From the NCBI GenBank assembly GCA_900548905.1, contig URMK01000026.1:23948-87947 (forward strand): DNA of 64,000 nucleotides, given 5' to 3'. How positions within the stretch are numbered: position 1 is the first letter of the stretch; each line of letters starts with the position of its first letter. This document shows, in pieces, positions 43,055-52,463 of this stretch. The notes under the pieces are model-generated. The model was not told the DNA's origin. It saw nothing but the letters and a program-made list of their open reading frames with translations, and did not search any database. The translations under genes were made by a program, and so were the position numbers. Source of the stretch: an uncultured Lachnospiraceae bacterium. Its GTDB lineage: Bacteria > Bacillota > Clostridia > Lachnospirales > Lachnospiraceae.

Positions 43055-44848
43055 TTATGCCAACGGAAGCAGCATCGTATACGCTTCCTGATTTAAAGGA
43101 TTTCTTTTCCTGTAATCAAACAGCAGGTAATATACGGCCCCGCCGCCGTTCCCCTGCGGATTCTCTTTCTCCCACACCGGAAAGGTAAAGCATTCGATAT
43201 GGGTCATGCGCGCCATCTGTCTTGCGTTATAGCCGTCCTCCACATATTCCTTCAGGAAGGACGGACTGCATTCCTCCCGGCGGTAAAAACCGTTTATTTT
43301 ATCTTTCGCTTCCTGCTGTTCCCGAAGCGGAAGGACAAAGGCAGGCCGGCTTTTCATATTCTCCCGCAGATACATGTCCAGGGTGAGAAGCTGTCTGTAC
43401 AGCGTCATATTGTCCGGATCGGCCGAAAGCGCAAAATCCAAAAGGACCTGATAGCGGTAAGCTCTGGCGGGATTGTTCACGAAATATCCTTTTTCCTCAT
43501 AATATTCCGCCAGCTGTTCATACAGGCGGAAGGGGTCCGGGAACGCTTTCTCCAAAACCGGAAGCGTATGGGCAAACTGGGAACTGTTATAATACAGCTC
43601 CACCATTTCCTCCACTCTTTTGAGCTTAAGGACCTGGGAATAAGGCAGCCATTTGGTAAAAAGGACTTCATAAGGAGGCTTATCCGTATAATGGATCTCA
43701 TATTCAGAAGCTTTCTCATACATATAAGAACCTTTCAGAACCTTTAGGAAACCAAGCTGCAGCTGCTCCGGCCTGCAGGCGTATACTTCGTTAAAGGAAT
43801 TGCGGAAGCTGTGAAAATCCTCATAAGGAAGCCCTGCTATTAAATCCAGATGGATATGGATATTATCCTTTTCCTGCAGTGCGGCAACAATCCGGCGCAG
43901 CCGTTCCCAGTCCATATGCCTCCTGATTTCCCGGATGGTTACGGGATTGGTGGACTGTACGCCGATTTCCAGCTGCACCAGCCCCGGACGCAGGGACTGC
44001 AAAAGCGTGATTTCTTCTTCCGTAAGGATATCCGCCGATATCTCAAAATGAAAGTTTGTAATCCCGTTATCCTGCTCTTTGATAAATCGCCAGATTCCCA
44101 TGGCATGGCTGTGGTTACAGTTAAAAGTGCGATCCACAAACTTGACTTGGGGAACCTTTTTTTCCAGGAAAAACTGAAGCTCCTTTTCCACCAGATTCAG
44201 ACTGCGCAGACGGACCGTCTTATCAATGGAAGAAAGGCAGTAGCTGCACCGGTAGGGACAGCCCCTGCTGGATTCATAATAAAGGATCCTGTTATGGAAA
44301 TCGCCGATATCCGCGTCATCATAAAAAAAAGGAATACTGCTGATATCGGTAAGCGCCCGATCTCCTGTGCGGCATATGCCGCCCTGCCCGCGTTTCCGAA
44401 AAACGATGCCGTCTGTCTGTTCCAGCCCCCCGTTATCCTCCGGGCAGCCCTGCCGGTAAAACATAAGCAGTTCATGGAAGGTGACTTCCCCTTCCCCCAC
44501 CATGATACCGGTGAGAAAGGGCATTTCTTCCAGAAGTTCCTCCGCATTATAGCTAACCTCCGGACCTCCCAGCCAAATCCGGGTTTCCGGCAGTATTTTT
44601 GCTAATTCCCGGACGATATCCTTTACCATTCCTATGTTCCATATATAACAGGAAAAGGCAACGCAGTCCGGCATCCTTGCGTATATATCCGCGAGGATAT
44701 CCTGAAAAGGCTGGTTTATGGTATATTCCGCAAGTTCAATATGTTTCTCAAGTTCAGAATCCTTCTGAACACTATAGGCACGCAGGCTGTAAATGGCAGG
44801 ATTGGAATGGATATACTTTGCATTTACTGCCGCTAATAAAAATTTCAT
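43055..44848 (-). CDS. B12-binding domain radical SAM protein (DUF4080)
   Basis: A 597-residue radical enzyme. An N-terminal cobalamin-binding-like domain (about 1-140; MKFLLAAVNAKYIHSNPA, WLGGPEVSYNAEELL) precedes the radical SAM core with the cluster motif CPYRCSYC (in ESSRGCPYRCSYC) and the LxLIAGLPYEDF strand, then a C-terminal DUF4080 domain with AYRYQVLLDFALSAD. This family is common in Firmicutes and its substrate is unknown; a methyl- or sulfur-transfer chemistry is plausible from the domains only. The end overlaps the nth region. Confidence 0.88.
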   Translation of the reverse strand: MKFLLAAVNAKYIHSNPAIYSLRAYSVQKDSELEKHIELAEYTINQPFQDILADIYARMPDCVAFSCYIWNIGMVKDIVRELAKILPETRIWLGGPEVSYNAEELLEEMPFLTGIMVGEGEVTFHELLMFYRQGCPEDNGGLEQTDGIVFRKRGQGGICRTGDRALTDISSIPFFYDDADIGDFHNRILYYESSRGCPYRCSYCLSSIDKTVRLRSLNLVEKELQFFLEKKVPQVKFVDRTFNCNHSHAMGIWRFIKEQDNGITNFHFEISADILTEEEITLLQSLRPGLVQLEIGVQSTNPVTIREIRRHMDWERLRRIVAALQEKDNIHIHLDLIAGLPYEDFHSFRNSFNEVYACRPEQLQLGFLKVLKGSYMYEKASEYEIHYTDKPPYEVLFTKWLPYSQVLKLKRVEEMVELYYNSSQFAHTLPVLEKAFPDPFRLYEQLAEYYEEKGYFVNNPARAYRYQVLLDFALSADPDNMTLYRQLLTLDMYLRENMKSRPAFVLPLREQQEAKDKINGFYRREECSPSFLKEYVEDGYNARQMARMTHIECFTFPVWEKENPQGNGGGAVYYLLFDYRKRNPLNQEAYTMLLPLA

Positions 44849-44886
44849 ATGGTATTCCTCCGGCTTTTTTATAGGATACAGCGAAA

Positions 44887-44970
44887 AGTGCCGTGTGGCA
44901 AGACCGAAGTCTTATGCGGGTGCCCAAAGCCCTCGTCCGTTGTTCATGCCGTGCACTTGCCGCACGGCAT
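44887..44970. repeat. Competing hairpins, intergenic repeat-like element
   Basis: Arm A (44887-44901, AGTGCCGTGTGGCAAG) can pair with arm C (44955-44970, CTTGCCGCACGGCAT) or arm C can form a local perfect 9-bp hairpin with arm B ATGCCGTGC (44946-44954). The stretch codes for nothing and precedes the divergent AraC gene. Its alternative pairing resembles an attenuator or a REP-type element. Confidence 0.45.
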
Positions 44971-45091
44971 CGGGGCCGTTCTGTTGTGATTACAGCCCTC
45001 ACACAAATTAACCGGAACATGGCAGTCCAGGATAAGAAAATTGTCTGCCATATGCTATAATGCAATTACCGTACGGAAAAGGAGTGATATT

Positions 45092-46039
45092 ATGGACCAT
45101 AATCAAACCCTGCAGACCGTCCTTGATTACATCGAAAATAATATTTCCGGTGAAATCCATGTACCCGAATTAGCAAAAAAAGCCGGCTATTCCGTCTATT
45201 ATTTCAGCAGAATCTTTACTGATACTATCGGAATATCCGTAATGTCCTATGTCACATGGCGCAAACTGCAGTATGCGCTTTATGATCTCTCCCAAGGGAA
45301 AAAGGTGATCGACGCTGCTATGGACTATGGGTTTGAAACACACGGCGGATTTACAAAAGCATTTATGCACTGGTTCGGATTTCCACCCTCTCTGTGCCGT
45401 TCCCATTTACATGTGGATCTTCCTGTGAAAATGAATGTTACTATGTTAAAAAATAAATTTTACGGAGGCAATATGATGAACCCTCATATTATTGAATTAA
45501 CCCCTTTTTCTGTTGTCGGATTTCCGGAACGTTATAGGAAAGCCAATCGCAAAAATACTGCGGATACGCCCACCTACTGGAATACCATCCATTTAGATTA
45601 TGCAACGATTTTAACAGAGCTATATGATATCTTCCCCAAATCCAAACATTTTGAAATCAGCATGTGTTATGATGTTGATGTAAATACAGGGGAATTTTCC
45701 TATATATTAGGCAGAGGTATCGATAACCCTGATGATTTGGCAAACATCCGAAACGATATGACACGCGTTGCTATAGACGGAGGCTTATACGCTGTTTTTT
45801 CCACTCCGCCCGCCGCCGATTCCTATATCCAGGCGGCCCAGGATACGTGGAATGCTATTTTCCTTAACTGGCTGCCTCAGTCGGAATTTGTTTTTGATGA
45901 AACAAGGAATGATTTTGAATACCATGACCACAGGGATCATGGGTGGTATTTCGGCGGCAAGCTGCAGATCGATATATGCATTCCCATCCGGCAGAAAGAG
46001 GAAGAAATACGCAAAGCGCAGCTGCGCTGCGACCGTTAG
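45092..46039 (+). CDS. AraC family regulator with GyrI-like effector domain
   Basis: A 315-residue regulator of the Rob/SoxS-like type: N-terminal double helix-turn-helix (about 1-105; LQTVLDYIENNISGEIHVPELAKKAGYSVYYFSRIF; AAMDYGFETHGGFTKAF) and a C-terminal GyrI-like effector-binding domain (about 125-315; IIELTPFSVVGFPERY). Such proteins often bind small drugs or peptides. The start at 45092 follows AGGAG by 7 nt; the preceding in-frame codons are not credible. It is a single gene with a terminator after it. Confidence 0.88.
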   Translation: MDHNQTLQTVLDYIENNISGEIHVPELAKKAGYSVYYFSRIFTDTIGISVMSYVTWRKLQYALYDLSQGKKVIDAAMDYGFETHGGFTKAFMHWFGFPPSLCRSHLHVDLPVKMNVTMLKNKFYGGNMMNPHIIELTPFSVVGFPERYRKANRKNTADTPTYWNTIHLDYATILTELYDIFPKSKHFEISMCYDVDVNTGEFSYILGRGIDNPDDLANIRNDMTRVAIDGGLYAVFSTPPAADSYIQAAQDTWNAIFLNWLPQSEFVFDETRNDFEYHDHRDHGWYFGGKLQIDICIPIRQKEEEIRKAQLRCDR

Positions 46040-46068
46040 TTGTTAAATCGCGGTTCGTTTTATATCCG

Positions 46069-46097
46069 AAAGGGATTGTCTCCGGACAGTCCTTTTC
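46069..46097 (+). terminator. Terminator after the AraC-GyrI gene
   Basis: Stem AAGGGA-TT-GTC / GAC-AG-TCCTT around TCCG, followed by TTTTCG. The two-base internal mismatch makes it moderate. Confidence 0.5.
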
Positions 46098-46126
46098 GTC
46101 ATTTGTCCCTGGATGCCGGTCCGGTC

Positions 46127-46714
46127 CTATATTTCTTCCACAAAATGCTCCGGATATTTATCCCAATATTCCCGGTACACCCGTTCCTCCTGCCCGTCCA
46201 GATTCAACTGGTACATGCGGAAGGTAACCGGGAAATCTTTAGGCTGCCACTGCTCCACATAGGAATAGCGGTAGGTCATCCCTATGCTTTTCATCACATT
46301 GCCGCTTCTTTGGTTGTTGACATCATGGGTTGCTGTAATATAGGGAAGCCCTGTTTTTTTCAGAAGGCTGACCACCGCTGCGGCGGCTTCCGACACAATA
46401 CCCTGATGCCAGTGCTCCTTTATCAGGCCATAACCGAAATCATGGCTTTCCCCATCATCCACGTTCACGTATCCAATAGGAACGTTATCCGCCTTCCGGC
46501 AGATTGCATACCGGTATCCTTCCGATTTTTCATAGCTGTTCAGATAGTGTTCCCGCAGAAATACAGCGGCTTCGTCCATGGACCGCAAGGGAAACCAGGG
46601 AAGGAAGGTATTTACTTCCTCATCGCTCATAATGCGGAAGAAAGCTGCTGTGTCATCGGGTGAAAAACGGCGTAATATAAGGCGCGGGGTTCTGATTTCC
46701 GGTGTATTTTCCAT
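46127..46714 (-). CDS. GNAT family N-acetyltransferase (RimJ/RimL-like)
   Basis: A 195-residue GNAT enzyme. It opens TPRLILRRFSPDDTAAFF, typical of the ribosomal-protein and small-molecule acetyltransferase group, and has the acetyl-CoA motif A region GYGLIKEHWHQGIVSEAAAAVV (Q-x-x-G pattern in WHQGIV), followed by the C-terminal β-strand. It transfers acetyl groups to an unknown amine. It is convergent with the AraC-GyrI gene. Confidence 0.87.
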   Translation of the reverse strand: MENTPEIRTPRLILRRFSPDDTAAFFRIMSDEEVNTFLPWFPLRSMDEAAVFLREHYLNSYEKSEGYRYAICRKADNVPIGYVNVDDGESHDFGYGLIKEHWHQGIVSEAAAAVVSLLKKTGLPYITATHDVNNQRSGNVMKSIGMTYRYSYVEQWQPKDFPVTFRMYQLNLDGQEERVYREYWDKYPEHFVEEI

Positions 46715-46797
46715 ATTCGTATTATCCTCTCTGGTTCCGGGACTCTTATGACCGGTCCACGGTTATTTATCTCCATGCCGCAAGTGGTCCGGCCCTG

Positions 46798-46872
46798 CGA
46801 AAATCCTTTCCAATCCCGGAGGCGCCACGCAGACAGCGGGCGGAGGGCCTTTTGGCGACTGCGAAGTTTGAG
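46798..46872 (+). repeat. Palindromic repeat element, partial copy 2
   Basis: About 75 bp that align with the right arm of the large element at 16.4-16.7 kb: GAAAATCC, TTTCC, ATCCCGGA, GCGCCACGCAGACAGCGGG, CGGAGGGCC and the terminal AAGTTTGAGT. Only one arm is present here. It lies between a GNAT gene and the YesM kinase gene, so it is again intergenic. Confidence 0.7.
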
Positions 46873-46991
46873 TCATCTATATTTTACCATATCCCCTTTA
46901 CCATGCCCATTTTATTTTCTTATTTCCTTGTGCTATACTTATTTCGTAATCCACATATGTGTAGTTGTTTTCATAAAAGAGGGGGACTTTT

Positions 46992-48803
46992 ATGCATTCC
47001 ATAATTAAGAAATATTTTCATATTACATCTCTGCGCCGTAAAATGATTCTATCCTTTTCTGCTTTGCTTATATCTGCCTTAGCCATCCTGCAGGCGGCAA
47101 ATACATACCAGACCTATATTGTCCTGGAGGAAAATCTTTCGGATTCCGTCCATGAGTCTTTACGGCTGGGACTGTCCAACATCGACTATTTCTTTGAAGA
47201 TATCAATAACCTGGCTTCCGGTATTTTGCCTGAAACCCAGGTTCAGAACGCTTTGACGGCGGAAATCGAATACAACAGTCTGGAGACAAAATCCCTCCTG
47301 CGCTCATTGGAACAGACCATCAAGCGTTATTCATCCACCAGGCCCTATCTCCCTAAGGTATATCTGGTAAACAGGGACAACGAGATACTGGATAACACCC
47401 TTCAGGGTATGAAGGTCCCGGAAATTCAGGAAACGGCTGACAACAGCGCCCTGAATCTGTCGGCTGTCCATTACGCCCCTTATATCAGCCAGCATACGCC
47501 GGTCATTTCGTTCGAAAAGAATATCTATTCTTTATATTCCGGAAACCGGAAGCTGGGCCGGCTTATTGTGGATATCGATACCCGTGTCATCAATCAGGTT
47601 TTATATGACTTTACCCTGCCTATGAGCGGTGAAATCTTTCTCATAGACAGCCGCCACCGTCTGCTATCCCGTTCAGGTACCTATTCCTTTGATGATCCCG
47701 CCTTCCTGGACGCGGTTGGTTCCCCTTTCCCTTCCGAGAATAAAACCGTTCCCATCGATCATGAAAAATACCTCTGCCTGTCGGAAACGTCCTCCCTGAC
47801 AGGCTGGACCTTTTGTGCCCTCATTCCTTACCGCATGTTCACACAGTCTATCATCATACAGATGAACCTGACCTTGCTTTTATTCGTCATCTGTATCCTG
47901 GCTGCCATTCTCATCAGCCGTCCTATTATCAACTCCCTATATAAACCCATCGACATGCTGATCACTTCCATGAAAGAAGTGGAAAACGGAAAGTTGGACA
48001 GCTTTGTTTCCTATCACAACCAGGATGAACTTCTTTCCCTTGTAGAAGGCTATAATTCCATGCTCACCCAGATACGCAACCTCATTGATCAGGTAAAAAA
48101 CAAGGAGCGCAGCAAAAGGCAGGCGGAGCTTTACGCGCTTCAGGCTCAGATTAATCCCCACTTCTTATACAATACCTTAAATTCTATCCGCTATCTGGCA
48201 AAGCTGCATCATACGCCTGATATCCGCGATATCACCGTTTCGTTGATCCATCTGAGCAGCGCAAGCCTCTCTTCCGACAAATTTATATCCATTGCCCAGG
48301 AGCTGGAGCTGGCTGATGATTATCTTCATATTCAGAAAGTGCGGTATGGGGAGGAAGTGGCTGCTTATCAATGCCGGATTACGGAAGATGATATACCGGA
48401 CTGCATTATCCCCCGTTTTTCCATTCAGCCTCTTATAGAAAATGCCTTATTCCACGGCATTCTTCCGAAAGGGACGGGAAAAATAACCGTCAGCCTCACC
48501 AGGATCGGTTCCCTTATTTTTATCGATATCTACGACGACGGTGTGGGGATGTCCGAAGAAAAAATAGCCGGATTAAACAAGCTTCTTGAAGATGACCGGT
48601 ATCAGGAATATAGCAGCGATTCTTTTGAAGTACGTAAACTGAAGAATATTGGAATTGAAAATATTAACCACCGGATAAAAATGAATTTTTCGTCCCGGTA
48701 CGGAATCCATCTTCTCACCAACCCGTCCGACGGTATTCATGTTCAAATGAAAATACCTGCTATAAAGGAGGAGGATTTAAATGAAAACAGTATTTATAGT
48801 TGA
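46992..48803 (+). CDS. YesM-type sensor histidine kinase
   Basis: A 603-residue membrane kinase. TM1 (about 17-37) and TM2 (about 290-312) frame a dCache-like extracytoplasmic sensor domain. A HAMP linker follows (KPIDMLITSMKEVENGKL), then the His kinase domain with the phospho-acceptor His in QAQINPHFLYNTLNSIRYLA and an ATPase domain with NALFHGILPKG and DDGVGMSEE. GGGGGAC precedes the ATG. The gene overlaps the AraC-type response regulator by 23 nt. The ligand is probably a sugar, given the transporter that follows. Confidence 0.92.
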   Translation: MHSIIKKYFHITSLRRKMILSFSALLISALAILQAANTYQTYIVLEENLSDSVHESLRLGLSNIDYFFEDINNLASGILPETQVQNALTAEIEYNSLETKSLLRSLEQTIKRYSSTRPYLPKVYLVNRDNEILDNTLQGMKVPEIQETADNSALNLSAVHYAPYISQHTPVISFEKNIYSLYSGNRKLGRLIVDIDTRVINQVLYDFTLPMSGEIFLIDSRHRLLSRSGTYSFDDPAFLDAVGSPFPSENKTVPIDHEKYLCLSETSSLTGWTFCALIPYRMFTQSIIIQMNLTLLLFVICILAAILISRPIINSLYKPIDMLITSMKEVENGKLDSFVSYHNQDELLSLVEGYNSMLTQIRNLIDQVKNKERSKRQAELYALQAQINPHFLYNTLNSIRYLAKLHHTPDIRDITVSLIHLSSASLSSDKFISIAQELELADDYLHIQKVRYGEEVAAYQCRITEDDIPDCIIPRFSIQPLIENALFHGILPKGTGKITVSLTRIGSLIFIDIYDDGVGMSEEKIAGLNKLLEDDRYQEYSSDSFEVRKLKNIGIENINHRIKMNFSSRYGIHLLTNPSDGIHVQMKIPAIKEEDLNENSIYS

Positions 48804-49971
48804 TGATGAGCTTCTGTCCCGGCAAAGCCTGAAAACCGGTATTTCCTGGGAGGATTACGGTTATCGCCTGTGCGGGGAAGCTTCCAATGGGGAACGGGCG
48901 CTGGCGCTCATATCCTCCCTTCATCCCGACGTGATAATTACAGATATTAAAATGCCGGTTATGGATGGCCTGGAACTTCTCCGGCATCTGAAAGAATGCG
49001 ACGAACCTGCCAAGGTTATCGTTTTAAGCTGTTATGATGAATTTGATTATGTGAGGGAAGCCATGCGGCTTGGAGCCATTGACTATCTCCTGAAACATAC
49101 CTATGAAGAGGGGGATCTTGCGGCGCTTCTGCATAAGCTGGACTCTCTGTTTTTAAAGGAACAGACTGCCGGAGAAGGACTTAAGTTTTTACGTCAGGAG
49201 ATTTTCCATAAAATCATCAACAGCAGTCTCAGCAGTGAAGAATGGAATACTTATATTACCAATAACGTGATACCTGAATTGAAATCTGTGTATATGGCGG
49301 CCTGCTTCCAGTTATCCTCCGCGCAGCAGCGCAGCCTATCCGTACAGGATGCGGAAGTTTTTACTGATTATATCGGGCGCAGCTCTACGGAACGGTCCCG
49401 CCCTCAGCTCTTGCTGCTGAAAGAAGAGGGGAACAGCTACTGCCTTATTTTTGCCGACGGCACCGGGGCGAGTATTGCCGGCCTGAAATCGGATATGAAA
49501 GCTTTTCTCAGCGGGCTTTACCAATTTTTAGATTCCAGGCATATCAGCTGGGTATCCGGTATCAGCTGCCATGCCTATTCCGATTGGAAGGATCTGAAGG
49601 AAGCTTATGAGGATGCCCGGGAAATGCTGGGAGAGGATATGGAATTTTTAGGCTGCAGCCCAAAAATCCTGGCAGCCGTGGATTATATCAAAACAAATTA
49701 CTCACGGGCGGTTACCCTGGAGGATATCGCCGAATACGCCGGGATCAGCAGAATCTATTTAAGCCAGTCCTTCAAGAAGGAAACCGGCCGCAATATCAGC
49801 GATTACCTCATCCAGTACCGGCTGAAAAAAGCAAAAAAACTTCTCCTCACCAGTAATCTGAAAGTATATACCATTGCGGAAATGTGCGGTTTCGGAAGCG
49901 TCCAGTACTTCGGACAGATATTCAAAAAAATGACCGGTTTCAGCCCTTACCAATTTAAAGAAAATCAGTAA
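48781..49971 (+). CDS. YesN-type AraC response regulator
   Basis: A 396-residue regulator with a receiver domain (about 1-125; IVDDELL, phospho-acceptor Asp in DVIITDIKMPVMDG, conserved Lys in LLKHTYEEGD), a linker of about 150 residues and a C-terminal AraC helix-turn-helix (about 295-395; YSRAVTLEDIAEYAGISRIYLSQSFKKETGRN and GSVQYFGQIFKKMTGFSPYQFK). AAAGGAGGAGG precedes its ATG inside the kinase gene. With the kinase upstream it should activate the ABC sugar transporter genes that follow. Confidence 0.93.
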   Translation: MKTVFIVDDELLSRQSLKTGISWEDYGYRLCGEASNGERALALISSLHPDVIITDIKMPVMDGLELLRHLKECDEPAKVIVLSCYDEFDYVREAMRLGAIDYLLKHTYEEGDLAALLHKLDSLFLKEQTAGEGLKFLRQEIFHKIINSSLSSEEWNTYITNNVIPELKSVYMAACFQLSSAQQRSLSVQDAEVFTDYIGRSSTERSRPQLLLLKEEGNSYCLIFADGTGASIAGLKSDMKAFLSGLYQFLDSRHISWVSGISCHAYSDWKDLKEAYEDAREMLGEDMEFLGCSPKILAAVDYIKTNYSRAVTLEDIAEYAGISRIYLSQSFKKETGRNISDYLIQYRLKKAKKLLLTSNLKVYTIAEMCGFGSVQYFGQIFKKMTGFSPYQFKENQ

Positions 49972-50118
49972 CTCCCGCCGGGAATGTTGCGAAAGTCTGT
50001 CATGCTAATATCTCTTAAGAAATAATAACACAGCCTTCTAGGAATAAAAGCAGCAGAACGTATAATGGAATTATCAACAGGGCGCCTTTATTTATTCAAA
50101 CGTATAAGGAGGGTTTTT

Positions 50119-51555
50119 ATGAGAAACAGCATTTATAAACGTATTCTGGCCTTTTCGATTGCATCCGTACTTATGGCTTTTTCCTGCATTGGGTGCGGCG
50201 GTGGTTCTGCTCCGGAGATATCCTCCCAGGCAGCCGTACCGGATACGCAAGTGCCGGAATCCCCGGCACAGACGCAACCCCAGACGGCCGATTTGGAAAC
50301 AACGATCCCCGCGTCTGCCGATTCCGCGGATTATATCCCGACGGATGATGAATATTTCTATGTAAACGGCAAATCGCCGGAGGAAATAACGGGTAACATC
50401 CTTTTTTGGAGCTGGGATCCCAATTTCTTTACTATGGTAGAAAAAATGAACGATATCTACCCGAATGTAACCTTTGAATTTGTTACTATCGCTTCCGCGG
50501 AGGATTATCTGCAAAAACTTCAGACCGCACTTACCAGCGGAGGTGAAGTCCCTGATATTCTCGCCATGGAAATCGGGATGGTGGGTAAATTCTATGAAAT
50601 GGGTATTTGTGAGGATATCAGTGCAGAGCCCTGGAATATTGATCAGGATTTACTGATTCCCTATTTGGCGGAAATCGGAACCGATAACGACGGGACCTTT
50701 ATCGGAATCCCCAACACGGCGGCTCCCGGCGGACTCTTTTACAGAAGGGATCTGGCTAAGGAATACCTGGGGACGGACGATCCCGACGAAATCTCCGCAA
50801 TGATGCCTACCTGGCAGGATTTTATCAATGTAGGAAAGGATGTGGCGGCCAAATCCGGCGGTACGGTAAGTATGATTCCCGGCATGGATTCTCTGGTTTA
50901 TCCCATGGTAAACCAGACCGGTTTAAGCTGGAAGGACGGTGACAAGCTGATGGTTTCCGAAAACTTTACAGAAACCTTTGAACTCCTGAAAGAAGTAAAG
51001 GCCGCAAATATTGACGGCGGTATGGATATCTGGACTCCCGCCTGGAATGCATCTTTCGCCCAGGGAAATGTTCTGTGTTATCCCGGTTCCTGTTGGTTCC
51101 AGAGCTTTGTCATCGAACCCAATGACCCGGACGGCAGCGGCAACTGGGGCGTAGCCTCTGTACCGGGCGGTTCTTATAACTGGGGCGGCATCTGGTGGGG
51201 AATGTATAACCAGAGTAAAAATAAAGATGCCGTCGCCGCCTGGATGAGATACGAGCTGTCTCCTCAGGGTGCTCAGAATAAATATGAACTCATACATTTC
51301 TACCCCGGAGTAAAAACCGCCTATTCCTCCGAATATCTGTATAAGCCCAATGAATTTTTTGCCAATCAGAATGTGACGGATTTTTATCTTAAAGAAATGG
51401 ATGAAATGACCGTACTCAGGCCTTTATCCGATGACTCCATGTTTTATAACAGCATGTCGTTTTTTGCCCAGTCCCTGAATTCGGGAACTGCACAGGAGCT
51501 GGCCGATAAGGTGGAAGAGGATTTGATTTCCTCCAACCCTGATTACCAGAAATAG
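50119..51555 (+). CDS. ABC sugar-binding lipoprotein
   Basis: The extracytoplasmic binding protein of an ABC sugar importer. The 478 residues start with a lipoprotein signal (RILAFSIASVLMAFSCIGC; lipobox FSCIGC), a Ser/Gln/Pro-rich linker and then a family 1 solute-binding domain (SALTSGGEVPDILAME-like region, PDILAMEIGM; FIGIPNTAAPGGLFYRRD; WGGIWWGMYN). The ATG at 50119 follows AAGGAGG. Two permeases follow. No ATPase gene is here, so a shared MsmX-type ATPase elsewhere is presumably used, as is common for these clusters. Confidence 0.92.
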   Translation: MRNSIYKRILAFSIASVLMAFSCIGCGGGSAPEISSQAAVPDTQVPESPAQTQPQTADLETTIPASADSADYIPTDDEYFYVNGKSPEEITGNILFWSWDPNFFTMVEKMNDIYPNVTFEFVTIASAEDYLQKLQTALTSGGEVPDILAMEIGMVGKFYEMGICEDISAEPWNIDQDLLIPYLAEIGTDNDGTFIGIPNTAAPGGLFYRRDLAKEYLGTDDPDEISAMMPTWQDFINVGKDVAAKSGGTVSMIPGMDSLVYPMVNQTGLSWKDGDKLMVSENFTETFELLKEVKAANIDGGMDIWTPAWNASFAQGNVLCYPGSCWFQSFVIEPNDPDGSGNWGVASVPGGSYNWGGIWWGMYNQSKNKDAVAAWMRYELSPQGAQNKYELIHFYPGVKTAYSSEYLYKPNEFFANQNVTDFYLKEMDEMTVLRPLSDDSMFYNSMSFFAQSLNSGTAQELADKVEEDLISSNPDYQK

Positions 51556-51571
51556 TAAAGCGGAGGCTTAT

Positions 51572-52462
51572 ATGAACAAAAAACGAAAAATCTGCTGGCC
51601 GGTAATCTTCATCCTGCCGTTTTTTGTAACTTATTTCATTTTTAATCTCTTTCCTATCCTGTTCAGCTTTTATATCAGCCTGACCAAATGGAAGGGCTTC
51701 GGGCCGATGGAATTCGTGGGCCTCCGCAATTACGTCTCCCTTTTAAAGGATGCGGCCTTTTACCGTTCCCTGCTTAACAGTCTGATTCTGGTTTTGGAAG
51801 CTATGATTCCCATTCAGACTCTGGGCCTCATCGTTGCCCTTCTGCTTAATTACGGCTTTGTAAAATGGGGAAATTCCTACGTAAGGAACGCCATGTTCCT
51901 TCCCTACGTCACCGCCCCTATCGCTATCGGAATTATTTTTTCCACTATGCTGGACCAGAATTTCGGTATTGTAAACGTGATGCTTCGTCAGTGGGGCATT
52001 ATCAGCAGCAATATAGACTGGCTCCACAATGCGGCCATTGCCAAACCTTTGGTCGCCTTCATTACTAACTGGCGCTACATCGGTTATGTGGCCATCATTT
52101 ATCTGTCCGGGCTGCAGGGGATATCCGGTGAAATCTATGATGCGGCAAAGGTGGACGGCGCTTCCTCCCCAAAAGCAATTATTTATGTGATCCTTCCTAT
52201 TATGAAGCCCATCCTTGTTTTTCAGACGACTATCGGAATTATCGGGTGCCTGAAAATCTTTGAAGAACCGCTGATGCTGTTCGGGGACTACAAAGGGGGC
52301 GTGGGCAATGCCGCACAGACCATGAACATGAAATTTCTGGATACGGCTTTCGTATCCGGCCAAAGCGGATATGGGGCAGCCACCGGTTATGCCATGTTTG
52401 TGGTGATTCTTATTTTCTCATTCCTGTATTTTTCCATCATCAACAGGAATAAGGAGGATTGA
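51572..52462 (+). CDS. ABC sugar transporter permease (MalF/UgpA-like)
   Basis: A 296-residue inner-membrane subunit with six TM segments (for example ICWPVIFILPFFVTYFIFNL and AMFVVILIFSFLYFSII). The EAA loop is YDAAKVDGASSPKAIIYVILPIMKP, which contacts the ATPase. It follows the binding-protein gene by 16 bp and precedes the second permease by 1 bp. Confidence 0.93.
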   Translation: MNKKRKICWPVIFILPFFVTYFIFNLFPILFSFYISLTKWKGFGPMEFVGLRNYVSLLKDAAFYRSLLNSLILVLEAMIPIQTLGLIVALLLNYGFVKWGNSYVRNAMFLPYVTAPIAIGIIFSTMLDQNFGIVNVMLRQWGIISSNIDWLHNAAIAKPLVAFITNWRYIGYVAIIYLSGLQGISGEIYDAAKVDGASSPKAIIYVILPIMKPILVFQTTIGIIGCLKIFEEPLMLFGDYKGGVGNAAQTMNMKFLDTAFVSGQSGYGAATGYAMFVVILIFSFLYFSIINRNKED

Positions 52463-52463
52463 T

